Assembly: GCF_900112225.1 (NCBI RefSeq)
Contig: NZ_FOLD01000028.1
Span: forward strand, 1 to 64,000
DNA: 64,000 nt
Direction: 5' to 3'
From: Massilia yuzhufengensis
Lineage (GTDB): Bacteria > Pseudomonadota > Gammaproteobacteria > Burkholderiales > Burkholderiaceae_D
Shown here: positions 55,684 to 64,000 of the stretch, one piece after another
Position numbering within the stretch: position 1 is the stretch's first letter
Layout of the letters: the number at the start of each line of letters is the position of its first letter
Position numbers and translations under genes: made by a program
Notes under the pieces: model-generated
The model's database searches: none
Told to the model about the DNA's origin: nothing
Seen by the model: only the letters and a program-made list of their open reading frames with translations

Positions 55684-57474
55684 GTGAGCTACCAAGCCCC
55701 GCTGAAAGACATGCAGTTCGTGCTGCACGAACTGGCCGACCTGGCCGAGATCAACCAGCTGCCCGGCTGCGAAGACGCGACCGAAGACACCGTCGCGGCC
55801 GTGCTTGGCGAGAGCGCGAAGTTCTGCAGCGAAGTGATCGCCCCGCTGAACCACGCCGGCGACAAGGAGCCGAGCTTCTGGCACGACGGCCAGGTCACCA
55901 CCTCCAAGGGCTTCAAGGAAGCCTTCCACGCCTTCGGCCAGGGCGGCTGGCAGGGTATCCAGCATCCGCAGGAATTCGGCGGCCAGGGCTTGCCCAAGCT
56001 GGTGGCCACGCCTTGCATCGAGATGCTGCACGCGGCCAACCTGTCGTTCGCGCTGGCCCCGCTGCTGACCGACGGCGCCATCGAAGCGCTGCTCACCGCC
56101 GGTTCCGATGAACAGAAAGCGCTGTTCCTCGAGCCGCTCATTAGCGGCAAGTGGACCGGCACCATGAACCTGACCGAGCCGCAGGCCGGCTCCGACCTGG
56201 CCGCCGTGCGCACCCGCGCCGAGCCGCAGGGCGACGGCACCTACAAGGTGTTCGGCACCAAGATCTTCATCACCTACGGTGAGCACGACATGGCGGAGAA
56301 CATCATCCACCTCGTGCTGGCGCGCACCCCGGACGCACCCGCGGGCGTGAAGGGCATCTCGCTGTTCATCGTGCCGAAGTTCCTGGTCAATAGCGACGGC
56401 TCGCTGGGCGCGCGCAACGACGCCCACTGCGTCTCGATCGAACACAAGCTGGGCATCAAGGCCTCGCCGACGGCGGTGCTGCAGTTCGGCGACCATGGCG
56501 GCGCCATCGGCACCCTGGTGGGCGAAGAGAACCGCGGTCTCGAGTACATGTTCATCATGATGAACGCGGCCCGCTTCGGCGTCGGCATGCAGGGCGTCGG
56601 CGTGGCCGAGCGCGCCTACCAGCAGGCGGTGGCGTTCGCCAAGGACCGCGTGCAGTCGCGCGAAGTGGCCGGCTCGCCCGGCCCGGTGGCCATCATCAAC
56701 CATCCGGACGTGCGCCGCATGCTGATGTCGATGCGCGCGCAGACCGAAGCGGCGCGCGCGCTGGCCTACGTGGGCGCCGCGCTGTCCGACATCGCGCACA
56801 GCCACGCCGACGAAGCCACCCGCAAGGCCAGGCTGGCCGTCTACGAATACCTGGTCCCGGTCATCAAGGGCTGGTCCACCGAGATGAGCGAGAACGTGGC
56901 GCGCGACGGCGTGCAGGTGCATGGCGGCATGGGCTTCATCGAGGAAACCGGCGCCGCCCAGCACTACCGCGACGCCAAGATCCTGACCATCTACGAAGGC
57001 ACCACCGCGATCCAGGCCAACGACCTGGTGGGCCGCAAGACCGTGCGCGACGGCGGCGCCGTGGCCAAGGGCCTGATCGCGCAAGTGCGCGCGGTCGAGG
57101 TGCAGTTGGGAGAAGTGCAGGGCGACGAGTTCGCGGCGATCCGCCGCCAGCTGGCGCTCGGCAGCGCGGCGCTGGAAGAGGTGGTGGAATACGTCGTGGC
57201 CAACGCCAAATCGGACGTGCGCGCGGTGTTCGCCGGCAGCGTCACCTACCTGAAGCTGGCCGGCATCGTGCTGGGCGGCTGGCAGATGGCGCGCGCGGCG
57301 CTGGCGGCGCAGAAGCTGCTGGCGGCAGGCGAGGGCGACGCGTCCTTCCTGCGCGCGAAGATCGCGACGGCGCGCTTCTTTGCGGACCATGTGCTGTCGA
57401 CGGCGCCGGGGCTGCGTACGGCGATCGTGGAAGGTGCGGCGGGGGTGCTGGCGCTGGATGTGGAGCAGTTTTAA
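55684..57474 (+). CDS. Acyl-CoA dehydrogenase (long, C-terminal-extended type)
   Basis: A 596-residue flavoenzyme. It has an acyl-CoA dehydrogenase core with the FAD segment MNLTEPQAGSDL and the substrate loop near GVKGISLFIVPKF. The catalytic Glu is in ILTIYEGTTAIQANDLVG, and a C-terminal extension belongs to the group with an extra domain. It introduces a trans-2 double bond into acyl-CoA and reduces ETF. The start is GTG 55684 with AGGAGACAG upstream. A strong terminator lies at 57495-57522. Confidence 0.94.
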   Translation: MSYQAPLKDMQFVLHELADLAEINQLPGCEDATEDTVAAVLGESAKFCSEVIAPLNHAGDKEPSFWHDGQVTTSKGFKEAFHAFGQGGWQGIQHPQEFGGQGLPKLVATPCIEMLHAANLSFALAPLLTDGAIEALLTAGSDEQKALFLEPLISGKWTGTMNLTEPQAGSDLAAVRTRAEPQGDGTYKVFGTKIFITYGEHDMAENIIHLVLARTPDAPAGVKGISLFIVPKFLVNSDGSLGARNDAHCVSIEHKLGIKASPTAVLQFGDHGGAIGTLVGEENRGLEYMFIMMNAARFGVGMQGVGVAERAYQQAVAFAKDRVQSREVAGSPGPVAIINHPDVRRMLMSMRAQTEAARALAYVGAALSDIAHSHADEATRKARLAVYEYLVPVIKGWSTEMSENVARDGVQVHGGMGFIEETGAAQHYRDAKILTIYEGTTAIQANDLVGRKTVRDGGAVAKGLIAQVRAVEVQLGEVQGDEFAAIRRQLALGSAALEEVVEYVVANAKSDVRAVFAGSVTYLKLAGIVLGGWQMARAALAAQKLLAAGEGDASFLRAKIATARFFADHVLSTAPGLRTAIVEGAAGVLALDVEQF

Positions 57475-57494
57475 GCTGCGCTTGCGTTAACGTG

Positions 57495-57522
57495 AAAGGC
57501 AGCCTGCGGGCTGCCTTTTTTT
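57495..57522 (+). terminator. Intrinsic terminator after acyl-CoA dehydrogenase
   Basis: AAAGGCAGCC (57495-57504), loop TGCG, GGCTGCCTTT and a run of T to 57522. It closes the etfB-etfA-dehydrogenase unit. Confidence 0.92.
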
Positions 57523-57550
57523 GAGCTGTCGGGGGGCGGCGGACTTGGGC

Positions 57551-57650
57551 GAAATGATGCCAGTGGCTTCATTTCGGCCTTCGCCGGAACGACGGCTCAT
57601 GGGTTAGTGGTCAACCGATGAACAGTCATCCCGGCGCAGGCCGGGATCCA
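57551..57650. repeat. Composite hairpin and family B repeat
   Basis: First a near-palindrome GAAATGATGCC-AGT-GGCTTCATTTC (57551-57575), sharing the GCCAGTGGC apex with the hairpin at 6965-6998. Then come family B halves CGGCCTTCGCCGGAACGACG (from 57575) and CATCCCGGCGCAGGCCGGG with GATCCA (to 57650). Confidence 0.65.
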
Positions 57651-57668
57651 AGTGAAGTACGCGTACCT

Positions 57669-58082
57669 TCAGCCGTACGACCCCCCCGTATACAAAAGAT
57701 CAAACACCCGCGCAATCATCCCGATCAGCGCGATCGCGCCCACGCCCACGGTCAGCACCAGCAGCAAGGCGAGCAGCCAGTTCGAGCGCGAGGTCTTGCC
57801 GCTGCCTTTGTTGTGGAGTGCATCCCAGGCATCGTCCGGCGTCAGTCCAATGACCAGCCCCTCGACAAAGCCCACGATATACGACAGCAGCATCGGCAAG
57901 ATCACGTAGAACGGATGCGGATGCACCGCGCCCCACAGGATGCCGGTGACCGGCAGGCTGCACAGGTGCAGCAGGCCGAGCCGGTCGGTGCCGCCTTTCA
58001 GGTAGAAGCGGTGCACGCCGAAGCCGCCGAGCAGCAGGGCGAGCAGGGTGGTGAGGGTCTTGTTCTTGTGCCGGACAGCCAT
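57669..58082 (-). CDS. TM2-domain membrane protein
   Basis: A 137-residue protein. A TM2-like N-terminus (KTLTTLLALLLGGFGVHRFYLKG, residues 7-29) includes the usual G-x-HRFYLG-like turn. Two further helices lie at about 55-80 and 105-130. Inner membrane; function unknown in bacteria. It is divergent from the ATPase gene with 67 bases between. Confidence 0.82.
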   Translation of the reverse strand: MAVRHKNKTLTTLLALLLGGFGVHRFYLKGGTDRLGLLHLCSLPVTGILWGAVHPHPFYVILPMLLSYIVGFVEGLVIGLTPDDAWDALHNKGSGKTSRSNWLLALLLVLTVGVGAIALIGMIARVFDLLYTGGSYG

Positions 58083-58149
58083 GAGCGTTGCCAAAAGTTC
58101 AGGAAAGCACGAGTATGGTGCAAAACACATGCCCTGTGGTGACGAAACG

Positions 58150-58881
58150 ATGATCAAGACGCGTCCCTTCCTCGCCGAAGTCCAGCTCAAGCCCACGGCG
58201 CCGCTGGACTCGCCGGACTTTCCCTTCAGCCTGCCGGTCGTGCGCGCCCTGCAGCGCCTGCCCCTGCATCCCGGCGTCACCTTCCTGGTGGGCGAAAACG
58301 GCTCCGGCAAGTCCACGCTGCTGGAAGCCATCGCCGTGGGCATGGGTTTCAATGCGGAAGGCGGCAGCCGCAATTTCAACTTCGCCACCCGTGCTTCGCA
58401 TTCGGCCCTGCACGAGCACCTGCGCCTGGTGCGTGGCGTCCAGCGCCCGCGCGATGGCTTCTTCCTGCGTGCCGAGAGTTTCTACAACGTCAGCAGCGAG
58501 ATCGAGCGGCTCGGGGTGCAAAAATATTATGGCGACACGCCGATGCACGACCAGTCGCATGGGGAAGCCTTCCTGACGCTGTTCATGCATCGGTTCGGCC
58601 GGGAAGGCTTCTACGTCCTCGACGAGCCCGAAGCCGCCCTGTCGCCGCAGCGCCAGCTGGCCCTGCTCAGCCGCCTGCATGACCTCGTCAAGCAGCGCAG
58701 CCAGTTCGTCATCGCCACCCATTCGCCGATCCTGATGGCCTACCCGAACGCCATCATCTATGAGTGCGGCGAGCACGGCATCCGCCAGGTCGCCTACGAA
58801 GATACCGAACACTACCGCGTTACCCGCGATTTCCTGGCCAATCCGGCACGCATGCTCAAGGTGTTGATGGATGAGGCTTAA
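58150..58881 (+). CDS. AAA/ABC-type ATPase with predicted OLD-like fold
   Basis: A 243-residue ATPase. Walker A is GENGSGKST at about 48-56, the ABC-like region includes [14 protein letters not shown] near 158-171 and the switch His lies in IATHSPILM. It resembles small single-domain proteins annotated as AAA family or OLD-type ATPases without transport partners. ATG 58150 is chosen as the start nearest the conserved part; an ATG at 58129 is possible. Role unknown (perhaps DNA- or stress-related). Confidence 0.85.
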   Translation: MIKTRPFLAEVQLKPTAPLDSPDFPFSLPVVRALQRLPLHPGVTFLVGENGSGKSTLLEAIAVGMGFNAEGGSRNFNFATRASHSALHEHLRLVRGVQRPRDGFFLRAESFYNVSSEIERLGVQKYYGDTPMHDQSHGEAFLTLFMHRFGREGFYVLDEPEAALSPQRQLALLSRLHDLVKQRSQFVIATHSPILMAYPNAIIYECGEHGIRQVAYEDTEHYRVTRDFLANPARMLKVLMDEA

Positions 58882-58957
58882 GGACGGTGGCCTTGTGGCG
58901 CGAAATCGGCGATAATGCTCAATTCGCCGGGGCTGCGCGCCGGGTTGTCATTAACGC

Positions 58958-58987
58958 TTGCCGCGATGCGGTGCTGCGCGCTATAAT
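58958..58987 (+). promoter_or_regulatory. Promoter of the rpsP operon
   Basis: TTGCCG (58958-58963), 18 bases, then consensus TATAAT (58982-58987). It lies 40 bases upstream of the rpsP ATG. Confidence 0.65.
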
Positions 58988-59027
58988 CGTCGGCTTTCTC
59001 CGTCCAGTACAACTTTTTGGAATTATT

Positions 59028-59276
59028 ATGGTCGTTATCCGTTTGGCTCGTGGCGGCGCAAAAAAGCGCCCGTTCTTCAACATCGTCGCAACCGATTCGC
59101 GTAACCGTCGCGATGGCCGTTTCATCGAGCGCATCGGTTTCTACAACCCGATGGCATCGGGCGCCGAAGTCGGCCTGCGTATCGCTGCTGACCGCCTGGC
59201 TCACTGGCAAGGCGTTGGCGCACAACTGTCGCCAACCGTTGCTCGCCTGGTCGCAAACCAGCAGCCTGCAGCCTAA
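59028..59276 (+). CDS. rpsP: 30S ribosomal protein S16
   Basis: An 82-residue ribosomal protein with the S16 pattern ([25 protein letters not shown], cut here to its key part [11 protein letters not shown], and RIGFYNP). It binds 16S rRNA during 30S assembly. It is first of the classic rpsP-rimM-trmD-rplS operon. Confidence 0.98.
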   Translation: MVVIRLARGGAKKRPFFNIVATDSRNRRDGRFIERIGFYNPMASGAEVGLRIAADRLAHWQGVGAQLSPTVARLVANQQPAA

Positions 59277-59293
59277 GTAAGGTTTTACCGGTT

Positions 59294-59851
59294 TTGACCG
59301 ATTCGGCAGCAGCCGGGGTGGAAGCCCCCGACGACCTGGTTCAGGTTGGCTATGTGTCCGGTGCATTCGGGATCGTGGGTGGACTTCGTGTTACCCCTTT
59401 CTCCAATGATGCGGACGCGCTGCTGAGCATCAAGACCTGGTGGCTCGACAAGCCGGCCCTGCGTCCCGTCATCGCACGGAACGCGAAGATGCATGGTGGC
59501 GACGTGGTCGTCACCCTGGCCGGCATGCGCGACCGCAACGATGCCGAGGCGCTCAAGGGCGCCGCGGTGCTGGTGCCGCGCAGCGAGTTCCCGAAGCTCG
59601 ACGACGACGAATACTACTGGTCCGACCTGATCGGGCTGGATGTCGTGAACCTCGAGGGTGAAGCCCTCGGCAAGGTGACCGACATGATGCACAACGGCGC
59701 GCAATCGATCCTTCGTATTGCGCCGGTTGTGACTCAAGATGCGCCCGACGCGAAAGTGCCGGAGCGCCTCGTGCCGTTTGTGGACCAGTTCGTCAAGAAT
59801 GTGGACCTCGGCACGAAACTGATTACCCTGGACTGGGGCCTGGATTATTGA
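59294..59851 (+). CDS. rimM: 16S rRNA processing protein RimM
   Basis: A 185-residue ribosome-maturation factor for the 30S subunit. The N-terminal RimM barrel (VGYVSGAFGIVGGLRV) and C-terminal PRC-barrel (DLIGLDVVNLEGEALGKV) are visible. The start is TTG 59294, 17 bases after rpsP; no in-frame ATG exists before the conserved part. It binds S19 during assembly of the head domain. Confidence 0.96.
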   Translation: MTDSAAAGVEAPDDLVQVGYVSGAFGIVGGLRVTPFSNDADALLSIKTWWLDKPALRPVIARNAKMHGGDVVVTLAGMRDRNDAEALKGAAVLVPRSEFPKLDDDEYYWSDLIGLDVVNLEGEALGKVTDMMHNGAQSILRIAPVVTQDAPDAKVPERLVPFVDQFVKNVDLGTKLITLDWGLDY

Positions 59852-59877
59852 CCCGTCCAACGTGAAGCGGGGTCCCG

Positions 59878-60639
59878 ATGCAGTTTGACGTCGTGAGCTT
59901 GTTTCCAGAAATGTTTGCCGCATTGACGCAGTCCGGGGTGACCCGGCGCGCCATCGAGCAGCAGCGCTGGGGCTTGAGCCTCTGGAATCCGCGCGATTTC
60001 ACGCAGGACCGCCACCGTACCGTCGACGACCGCCCCTACGGCGGCGGCCCCGGGATGGTGATGATGGCGAAGCCGCTCGAAGCGGCCATCAATGCCGCCA
60101 AGCAGCGCCAGCTCGACCTGGGCCTGCCCGCACCGCGCGTGGTGTTCATGTCGCCGCAGGGCAAACCGCTGACGCATGAGCGGGTGGTGGCGCTGAAGGA
60201 CGAGCCGGGACTGGTCGTGTTGTGCGGCCGCTACGAAGGCGTGGACCAGCGTTTGCTGGACCGCTGCATCGACGAAGAGATTTCGCTCGGCGACTTCGTG
60301 CTCTCGGGCGGCGAATTGCCGGCGATGGCGCTGATGGATGCCGTGGTGCGGCTGCTGCCCGGCGTGCTGGGCGACGAAGCCTCGGCGGTCGAAGACAGTT
60401 TCGTCAACGGCCTGCTCGATTCGCCGCATTACACGCGCCCGGAAGACTACGAAGGCGACACGGTACCGCCGGTGCTCATGGGCGGGAACCATGCAGAAAT
60501 CATGAAGTGGCGCCGCCAGCGCATGCTGGAGGCGACGCTGAAGAAACGGCCGGAACTGATAGGCAAGGCGCGCGACGCCGGCTTGTTCACCAAGGCTGAT
60601 GAGAAATTTTTGGCAGAGTTAGCAAAATCTGCCGAGTAA
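59878..60639 (+). CDS. trmD: tRNA (guanine-37-N1)-methyltransferase
   Basis: A 253-residue SPOUT enzyme that methylates G37 of tRNAs and prevents +1 frameshifting. The deep trefoil-knot motifs include [21 protein letters not shown] and LSGGELPAM. AdoMet is the methyl donor. ATG 59878 follows rimM by 26 bases in the operon. Confidence 0.98.
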   Translation: MQFDVVSLFPEMFAALTQSGVTRRAIEQQRWGLSLWNPRDFTQDRHRTVDDRPYGGGPGMVMMAKPLEAAINAAKQRQLDLGLPAPRVVFMSPQGKPLTHERVVALKDEPGLVVLCGRYEGVDQRLLDRCIDEEISLGDFVLSGGELPAMALMDAVVRLLPGVLGDEASAVEDSFVNGLLDSPHYTRPEDYEGDTVPPVLMGGNHAEIMKWRRQRMLEATLKKRPELIGKARDAGLFTKADEKFLAELAKSAE

Positions 60640-60769
60640 GAATGGTCGAGGGGCTTTTTCCTCGATACATGCAACTGCGGGCATGTTGCCCGCATGTTCA
60701 ACCCCATCCTCTACTGGGCAACGCACTCGTTTCACAAGCGCCAGCAAGATGGTTTATGGAGTCATAAAA

Positions 60770-61162
60770 ATGAATCTGATTCAGCAACTTGAACAGGAAG
60801 AAATCGCGCGCCTCGGCCGCGCCATTCCTGATTTCGCACCAGGCGACACCGTTGTCGTCAGCGTCAACGTCGTCGAAGGCAACCGCAAGCGCGCCCAGGC
60901 ATACGAAGGCGTCGTCATCTCGCGTCGTAACCGCGGCCTGAACTCGAACTTCATCGTTCGCAAGATCTCGTCGGGCGAAGGCGTCGAGCGTACGTTCCAG
61001 CTGTACTCGCCGCTGATCGCTTCGATCGAAGTCAAGCGTCGTGGTGACGTGCGTCGTGCGAAGCTGTACTACCTGCGCGAGCGTTCGGGCAAGTCGGCAC
61101 GTATCAAAGAAAAGCTGCCACAGCGTAAAGTCAAAGCCGCACCAGCTGCTGCTGCTGAGTAA
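60770..61162 (+). CDS. rplS: 50S ribosomal protein L19
   Basis: A 130-residue ribosomal protein at the 30S-50S interface. The family pattern [22 protein letters not shown] and [12 protein letters not shown] is clear. GGAG precedes ATG 60770. The C-terminus is an Ala-rich tail. The operon ends with a strong terminator right after. Confidence 0.98.
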   Translation: MNLIQQLEQEEIARLGRAIPDFAPGDTVVVSVNVVEGNRKRAQAYEGVVISRRNRGLNSNFIVRKISSGEGVERTFQLYSPLIASIEVKRRGDVRRAKLYYLRERSGKSARIKEKLPQRKVKAAPAAAAE

Positions 61163-61178
61163 TAGCGTCTGTGTCATG

Positions 61179-61207
61179 AAAAAGGCATCCGGAAGGATGC
61201 CTTTTTT
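61179..61207 (+). terminator. Intrinsic terminator of the rpsP operon
   Basis: AAAAAGGCATCC (61179-61190), loop GGAA, GGATGCC and a run of six T. Confidence 0.94.
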
Positions 61208-61242
61208 CGTTTCCGGTTATTCTTTTCATTTTGGAATGTGAT

Positions 61243-61914
61243 TTGGCCAAGCTCGTTTTCGATCCCACCGCCATGCCCGTCGACGCCGTCGCCGGCGAGG
61301 CAGCGCTCGCGCCCGCGCTCCTGACCCCGGACGCCGTGCGCGCACGCTTTGCACGCACGCTGCCGTGGCAGCCGGAAATATCGGACGAAGCCAGGATGGC
61401 CGACCCGGCCCTGCGCCTGCGCCGCGCCGCCGTGCTGGTGTCGCTGGTCGAGCGTCCCGGCGGCCTGACGGTGCTGCTGACCAAGCGCACCGAGCATTTG
61501 TCGAGCCACGCCGGCCAGGTGAGCTTCCCCGGCGGGCGCGCCGAAGAACTCGACTCGTCGCCGATCGAGACCGCCCTGCGCGAATCGGAAGAAGAAATCG
61601 GCCTGCACCGCAGGCACGTGGAAATCATCGGCATCCTGCCCGAGCACGTGACCATCAGCGCCTACCGTGTTACTCCGGTGGTGGCGCTGGTCACGCCTCC
61701 GTTCGAACTGATCGCCGACCCCAACGAAGTAGCCGGGATCTTCGAGGTGCCGCTGGCCTTCCTGATGGCGGGCGCCAACCACCAGCGCCGCTCGGTGGCG
61801 CTGCCCGATGGCGCCGGCAAGCGCAGTTTCTATGCGATGCCGTACGAGGAATATTTCATCTGGGGCGCGACCGCGTCGATGCTGCGCAATCTCTACCATT
61901 ACCTGCGCGCCTGA
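61243..61914 (+). CDS. CoA pyrophosphatase (Nudix hydrolase)
   Basis: A 223-residue Nudix enzyme that cleaves CoA or its derivatives into 3'-phosphoadenosine 5'-phosphate and phosphopantetheine. The NuCoA-type stretch LTKRTEHLSSHAGQVSFPGG is followed by the Nudix box with RESEEEIGL. TTG 61243 is chosen because GGA lies seven bases before it; TTG 61231 is another option. Family A repeat copy 3 lies after it. Confidence 0.9.
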   Translation: MAKLVFDPTAMPVDAVAGEAALAPALLTPDAVRARFARTLPWQPEISDEARMADPALRLRRAAVLVSLVERPGGLTVLLTKRTEHLSSHAGQVSFPGGRAEELDSSPIETALRESEEEIGLHRRHVEIIGILPEHVTISAYRVTPVVALVTPPFELIADPNEVAGIFEVPLAFLMAGANHQRRSVALPDGAGKRSFYAMPYEEYFIWGATASMLRNLYHYLRA

Positions 61915-61928
61915 GCAGGCGATGTTCC

Positions 61929-62029
61929 GTAGGGCGGTCGGCTCCGCCGACCGCGCGTCCAGCCATGGCGAGCGCTTCCACGGTGCCAGCGGGGGTTGAA
62001 CGCGCGGTCGGCAAGCCGACCACCCTACG
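61929..62029. repeat. Dispersed repeat family A, copy 3
   Basis: Left end CGTAGGGCGGTCGGCTCCG, right end GCCGACCACCCTACG, with GCGCGTCCAGCC and GGTTGAACGCGCGGTCGGC inside. The outer and inner blocks match copy 1 closely, while the central 30 bases differ. Confidence 0.8.
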
Positions 62030-62131
62030 CCGTCGTCCGAAGCTTTATTCCATTCCCGAATTTGATTCCGGCACGCTTCTCCGCTATCGTAGCGGCAGCA
62101 CAGTATTGCCAGAACAAAAAAGGATTCCTGA

Positions 62132-63091
62132 ATGACATTTTTCTCCATCCTCGTCGCGCTGATTATCGAGCAGCTCAAGCCGCTGCGCGCCGACAACCAG
62201 GTCTATGGTGGCATCAAGGGCTTCGCGATGCGCATCGAAGGCTGGTTCAATGCAGGCGAGCAGAAGAATGGCCAGATGGGCTGGTTCCTCATGATGCTGG
62301 CGCTGATGCTGCCGGCCTGGCTGGTCTACTGGTTCTTCATGCGCTACAACCTGGTGCTGCTGGCCTTCGCCTGGAACGTGCTGATCGTCTACCTGACCCT
62401 GGGTTTCCGCCACTACAGCCATTATTTCACGTCGATCCAGCTGGCCCTGAACACCGGTGACGAAGCCACCGCGCGCCAGTTGCTGGCCGAGTGGACCCGC
62501 AGCGACACGGTCGGCATGGACGCCACCGAAATCGCCCGCGTGGCCGTGGAAAAGGCGCTCGTGACGACGCACCGTAACGTATTCGGCGTATTCTTCTGGT
62601 TCCTGATGCCGCTCGGGCCTGCCGGCGCGGTGATGTACCGCGTCTCGGAGTACCTGGCGCGCGCCTGGAACGAACCCGACCACATGCGCAACGAAGCCTT
62701 TGGCCAGTTCGCCGCCAAGGCCTTTTATTGGATCGACTGGATGCCGGTGCGCCTGACAGCGGTGGCCTTCGCGGTGGTCGGCAACTTCGAGGACGCGATC
62801 TACGCCTGGCGCAATTTCGCGCGCCGCTGGGCCGACGAGTCGAAGGGCATCATCCTGGCCGCGGGCGGCGGGGCGATGGGTGTACGGCTGGGCACGCCGA
62901 ACGAGAACGCGCCCCAGCTGCTGCCGGCGGACGCGGCCACGGTGGACCTGGGCGACAGCGAAACCGACATGCTGCCAGGCGAGGAGCCGAACCTGCGCGC
63001 GATGCAGAGCACGGTCGGGCTGGTGTGGCGGGCGCTGATCCTGTGGATGATCCTGCTGCTGCTCCTGTCGAGCGTCGTGTGGCTGGGCTGA
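62132..63091 (+). CDS. CobD/CbiB-like membrane protein
   Basis: A 319-residue protein with about four membrane helices (near 50-75, 80-100, 150-175 and at the C-terminus 300-317). It resembles the CobD/CbiB-family proteins of Burkholderiales that lie outside cobalamin operons, so a role in cobinamide synthesis is not assumed. The N-terminus IIEQLKPLRADN is characteristic. No cobalamin genes are nearby. Confidence 0.78.
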   Translation: MTFFSILVALIIEQLKPLRADNQVYGGIKGFAMRIEGWFNAGEQKNGQMGWFLMMLALMLPAWLVYWFFMRYNLVLLAFAWNVLIVYLTLGFRHYSHYFTSIQLALNTGDEATARQLLAEWTRSDTVGMDATEIARVAVEKALVTTHRNVFGVFFWFLMPLGPAGAVMYRVSEYLARAWNEPDHMRNEAFGQFAAKAFYWIDWMPVRLTAVAFAVVGNFEDAIYAWRNFARRWADESKGIILAAGGGAMGVRLGTPNENAPQLLPADAATVDLGDSETDMLPGEEPNLRAMQSTVGLVWRALILWMILLLLLSSVVWLG

Positions 63092-63134
63092 CGCATATCG
63101 TGCCGCGGGCCTCGTCCCTGAGTCTTCTATAAGA

Positions 63135-63140
63135 TATAAT
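63135..63140 (+). promoter_or_regulatory. -10 element upstream of the DUF3579 gene
   Basis: A perfect TATAAT 54 bases before the ATG. No good -35 was found, though TATAAG overlaps upstream. Confidence 0.4.
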
Positions 63141-63194
63141 AGTGAGCTGAGGTTCTTCTCATCCACGCAGGTTTCAGTTTCAGCACGCAGCACT

Positions 63195-63533
63195 ATGGCC
63201 GAGTTACCGCACACCACGGATAAGGGGCTCAAGGACGAGTTCTTTATCTTGGGCATCACGAGCAACGGCAGGCAATTCCGCCCCAGCGATTGGGCAGAGC
63301 GCCTGTGCGGCGTCATGTCGTGCTTCGCCCCCGGCGCGGCCGGACGCAACTCCCACCTCCAGTTCTCCCCCTGGGTCCACCCGACCGTCGTCAACGGCAC
63401 CAAGGCCGTGGTCGTCAGCCGCGAGCTGCAGAAGGTCGAGCCGCTGGCCTATCACTTCGTGCTGAACTTCGCCAAAGACAATGACTTGCAGGTCGCGGAT
63501 GCGTGCTTCGTGCCGCCGCCGGGCGAGAAGTAA
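63195..63533 (+). CDS. DUF3579 protein
   Basis: A 112-residue protein with the DUF3579 pattern, which is common in betaproteobacteria: FFILGITSNGRQFRPSDWAERL and SPWVHPTVVNGTKAVVVSREL. No catalytic motif known. It ends 111 bases before the next repeat element and has a TATAAT upstream. Confidence 0.88.
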   Translation: MAELPHTTDKGLKDEFFILGITSNGRQFRPSDWAERLCGVMSCFAPGAAGRNSHLQFSPWVHPTVVNGTKAVVVSRELQKVEPLAYHFVLNFAKDNDLQVADACFVPPPGEK

Positions 63534-63644
63534 TTGGCGGTGCAAGGCTGAGAGTTGGGGCTTTCGGATTCTGGAACTGGCGCTATGATGAAAGTCTAGG
63601 GCCAGTTTTTGTTTGTGTGGGGGTAGTGGGTTGCGGGCAAAATT

Positions 63645-63745
63645 GGGCTCCGGCCTTCGCCGGAGCGACGGTGCCGAGAGTGGTGGTGGAATGTGACTTG
63701 GCCTGCTACTCAAGCACGTCATTGCCGCGCAGGCGGGAATCCAGG
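63645..63745. repeat. Dispersed repeat family B, divergent pair
   Basis: Units GGGCTCCGGCCTTCGCCGG with AGCGACG (63645-63670) and CACGTCATTGCCGCGCAGGC with GGGAATCCAGG (63715-63745), inverted with a 44-base spacer. Arms are less perfect than at 41598. The rest of the 267-base gap from 63534 to 63800 shows no gene. Confidence 0.6.
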
Positions 63746-63800
63746 TTCCACGCAAACCACCAATGCCCGCCCACACCCCACCAAACCGGGGAGAACCACC

Positions 63801-64000
63801 ATGCACATCGCCGAAATCTGCACCAGCGAAGCCACTCACTGCACCCGCGACGAAACCGTGCAGGGCGCCGCCCTCATGATGCGCCGCTACCACGTCGGTG
63901 ACGTGATCGTGGTCGACCAGACGGAGGGCACCAAGGTCCCGGTCGGCATCCTGACCGACCGCGACATCGTGGTCTCCGTCATCGCCCCCGGCCTCGACCC
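63801..64000 (+). CDS. CBS-domain protein (partial at window end)
   Basis: The frame is open from ATG 63801 through the last base of the window, so the gene is cut off. GGGGAG lies before the ATG. The first 66 residues show a CBS-pair start (HIAEICTSEATHCTRDETVQ, GVGDVIVVD-like HVGDVIVVD, VGILTDRDIVVSVI). CBS pairs bind adenosine nucleotides and regulate partner domains; the partner cannot be seen. Confidence 0.85.
   Translation, partial: MHIAEICTSEATHCTRDETVQGAALMMRRYHVGDVIVVDQTEGTKVPVGILTDRDIVVSVIAPGLD

Noticed and set aside
62132-63091. Cobalamin biosynthesis gene cobD/cbiB
   Set aside because: Only family-level similarity; no cobalamin gene is nearby and the Burkholderiales branch is of unknown function, so no symbol was given.

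Overview
The window is high-GC, densely coded DNA from a betaproteobacterium. It most resembles the Oxalobacteraceae (Massilia/Duganella/Janthinobacterium group). This rests on the rpsP-rimM-trmD-rplS block, on small families typical of Burkholderiales (DUF3579, BPSS1780-type membrane protein, DUF3597, the CobD/CbiB-like protein) and on several chemotaxis receptors and c-di-GMP enzymes. The assignment is an inference from gene content, not a database match. No transposase, integrase, rRNA, tRNA or CRISPR array was recognised.

Layout. 0-9 kb: a 2Fe-2S/FAD reductase, a membrane protein, an SDR protein, an unusual repeat protein carrying eight AWCTSPGK(P) units, an orphan CHASE-type histidine kinase and glnS. 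9-13 kb: a J-domain protein, three unrecognised acidic proteins and an MFS exporter, apparently one transcription unit. 13-19.9 kb: a PadR/DUF2812 pair, an amidohydrolase, an alpha/beta hydrolase, a LytS/LytT-type two-component system and secreted or small unknowns. 19.9-27.8 kb: a class III CoA-transferase and a divergent polyamine-type cluster. The cluster's leftward arm is DUF350, SPFH/SHOCT, DUF4178, a 53-residue membrane peptide and SpeH. Its rightward arm is a seven-TM aminopropyltransferase-like protein overlapping a Tat-exported FAD oxidase. 27.9-39.7 kb: a signalling island bounded by two nearly identical chemotaxis receptors in inverted orientation. It holds a frameshifted hybrid kinase, a five-gene phosphorelay operon (HTH-REC, kinase, REC, Hpt, REC-EAL) and an HD-GYP protein. 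39.7-51.2 kb: a KefB/C-type antiporter, a GH1-like/RmlD-like fusion, trpS with a candidate Trp-Trp leader peptide and attenuator, small membrane and unknown proteins, a glycerophosphodiesterase and alaS. 51.5-64 kb: a TusA-like protein, a TPR lipoprotein, etfB-etfA-acyl-CoA dehydrogenase, a TM2 protein, an AAA ATPase, rpsP-rimM-trmD-rplS, a CoA pyrophosphatase, a CobD/CbiB-like protein, DUF3579 and a truncated CBS-domain gene.

Non-coding structure is rich. Three copies of a roughly 100-bp GTAGGGTGGTCGGC-type element, a second family built on C-C-G-G-C-C-T-T-C-G-C-C-G-G hairpins and one 119-bp inverted-repeat element sit mainly between genes. In two places they abut or supply the stop codons of convergent genes.

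The most interesting items are the polyamine-type membrane cluster (21.1-27.8 kb), the AWCTSPGKP repeat protein (3.9-4.7 kb) and the possible trpS attenuator (44.15-44.31 kb).
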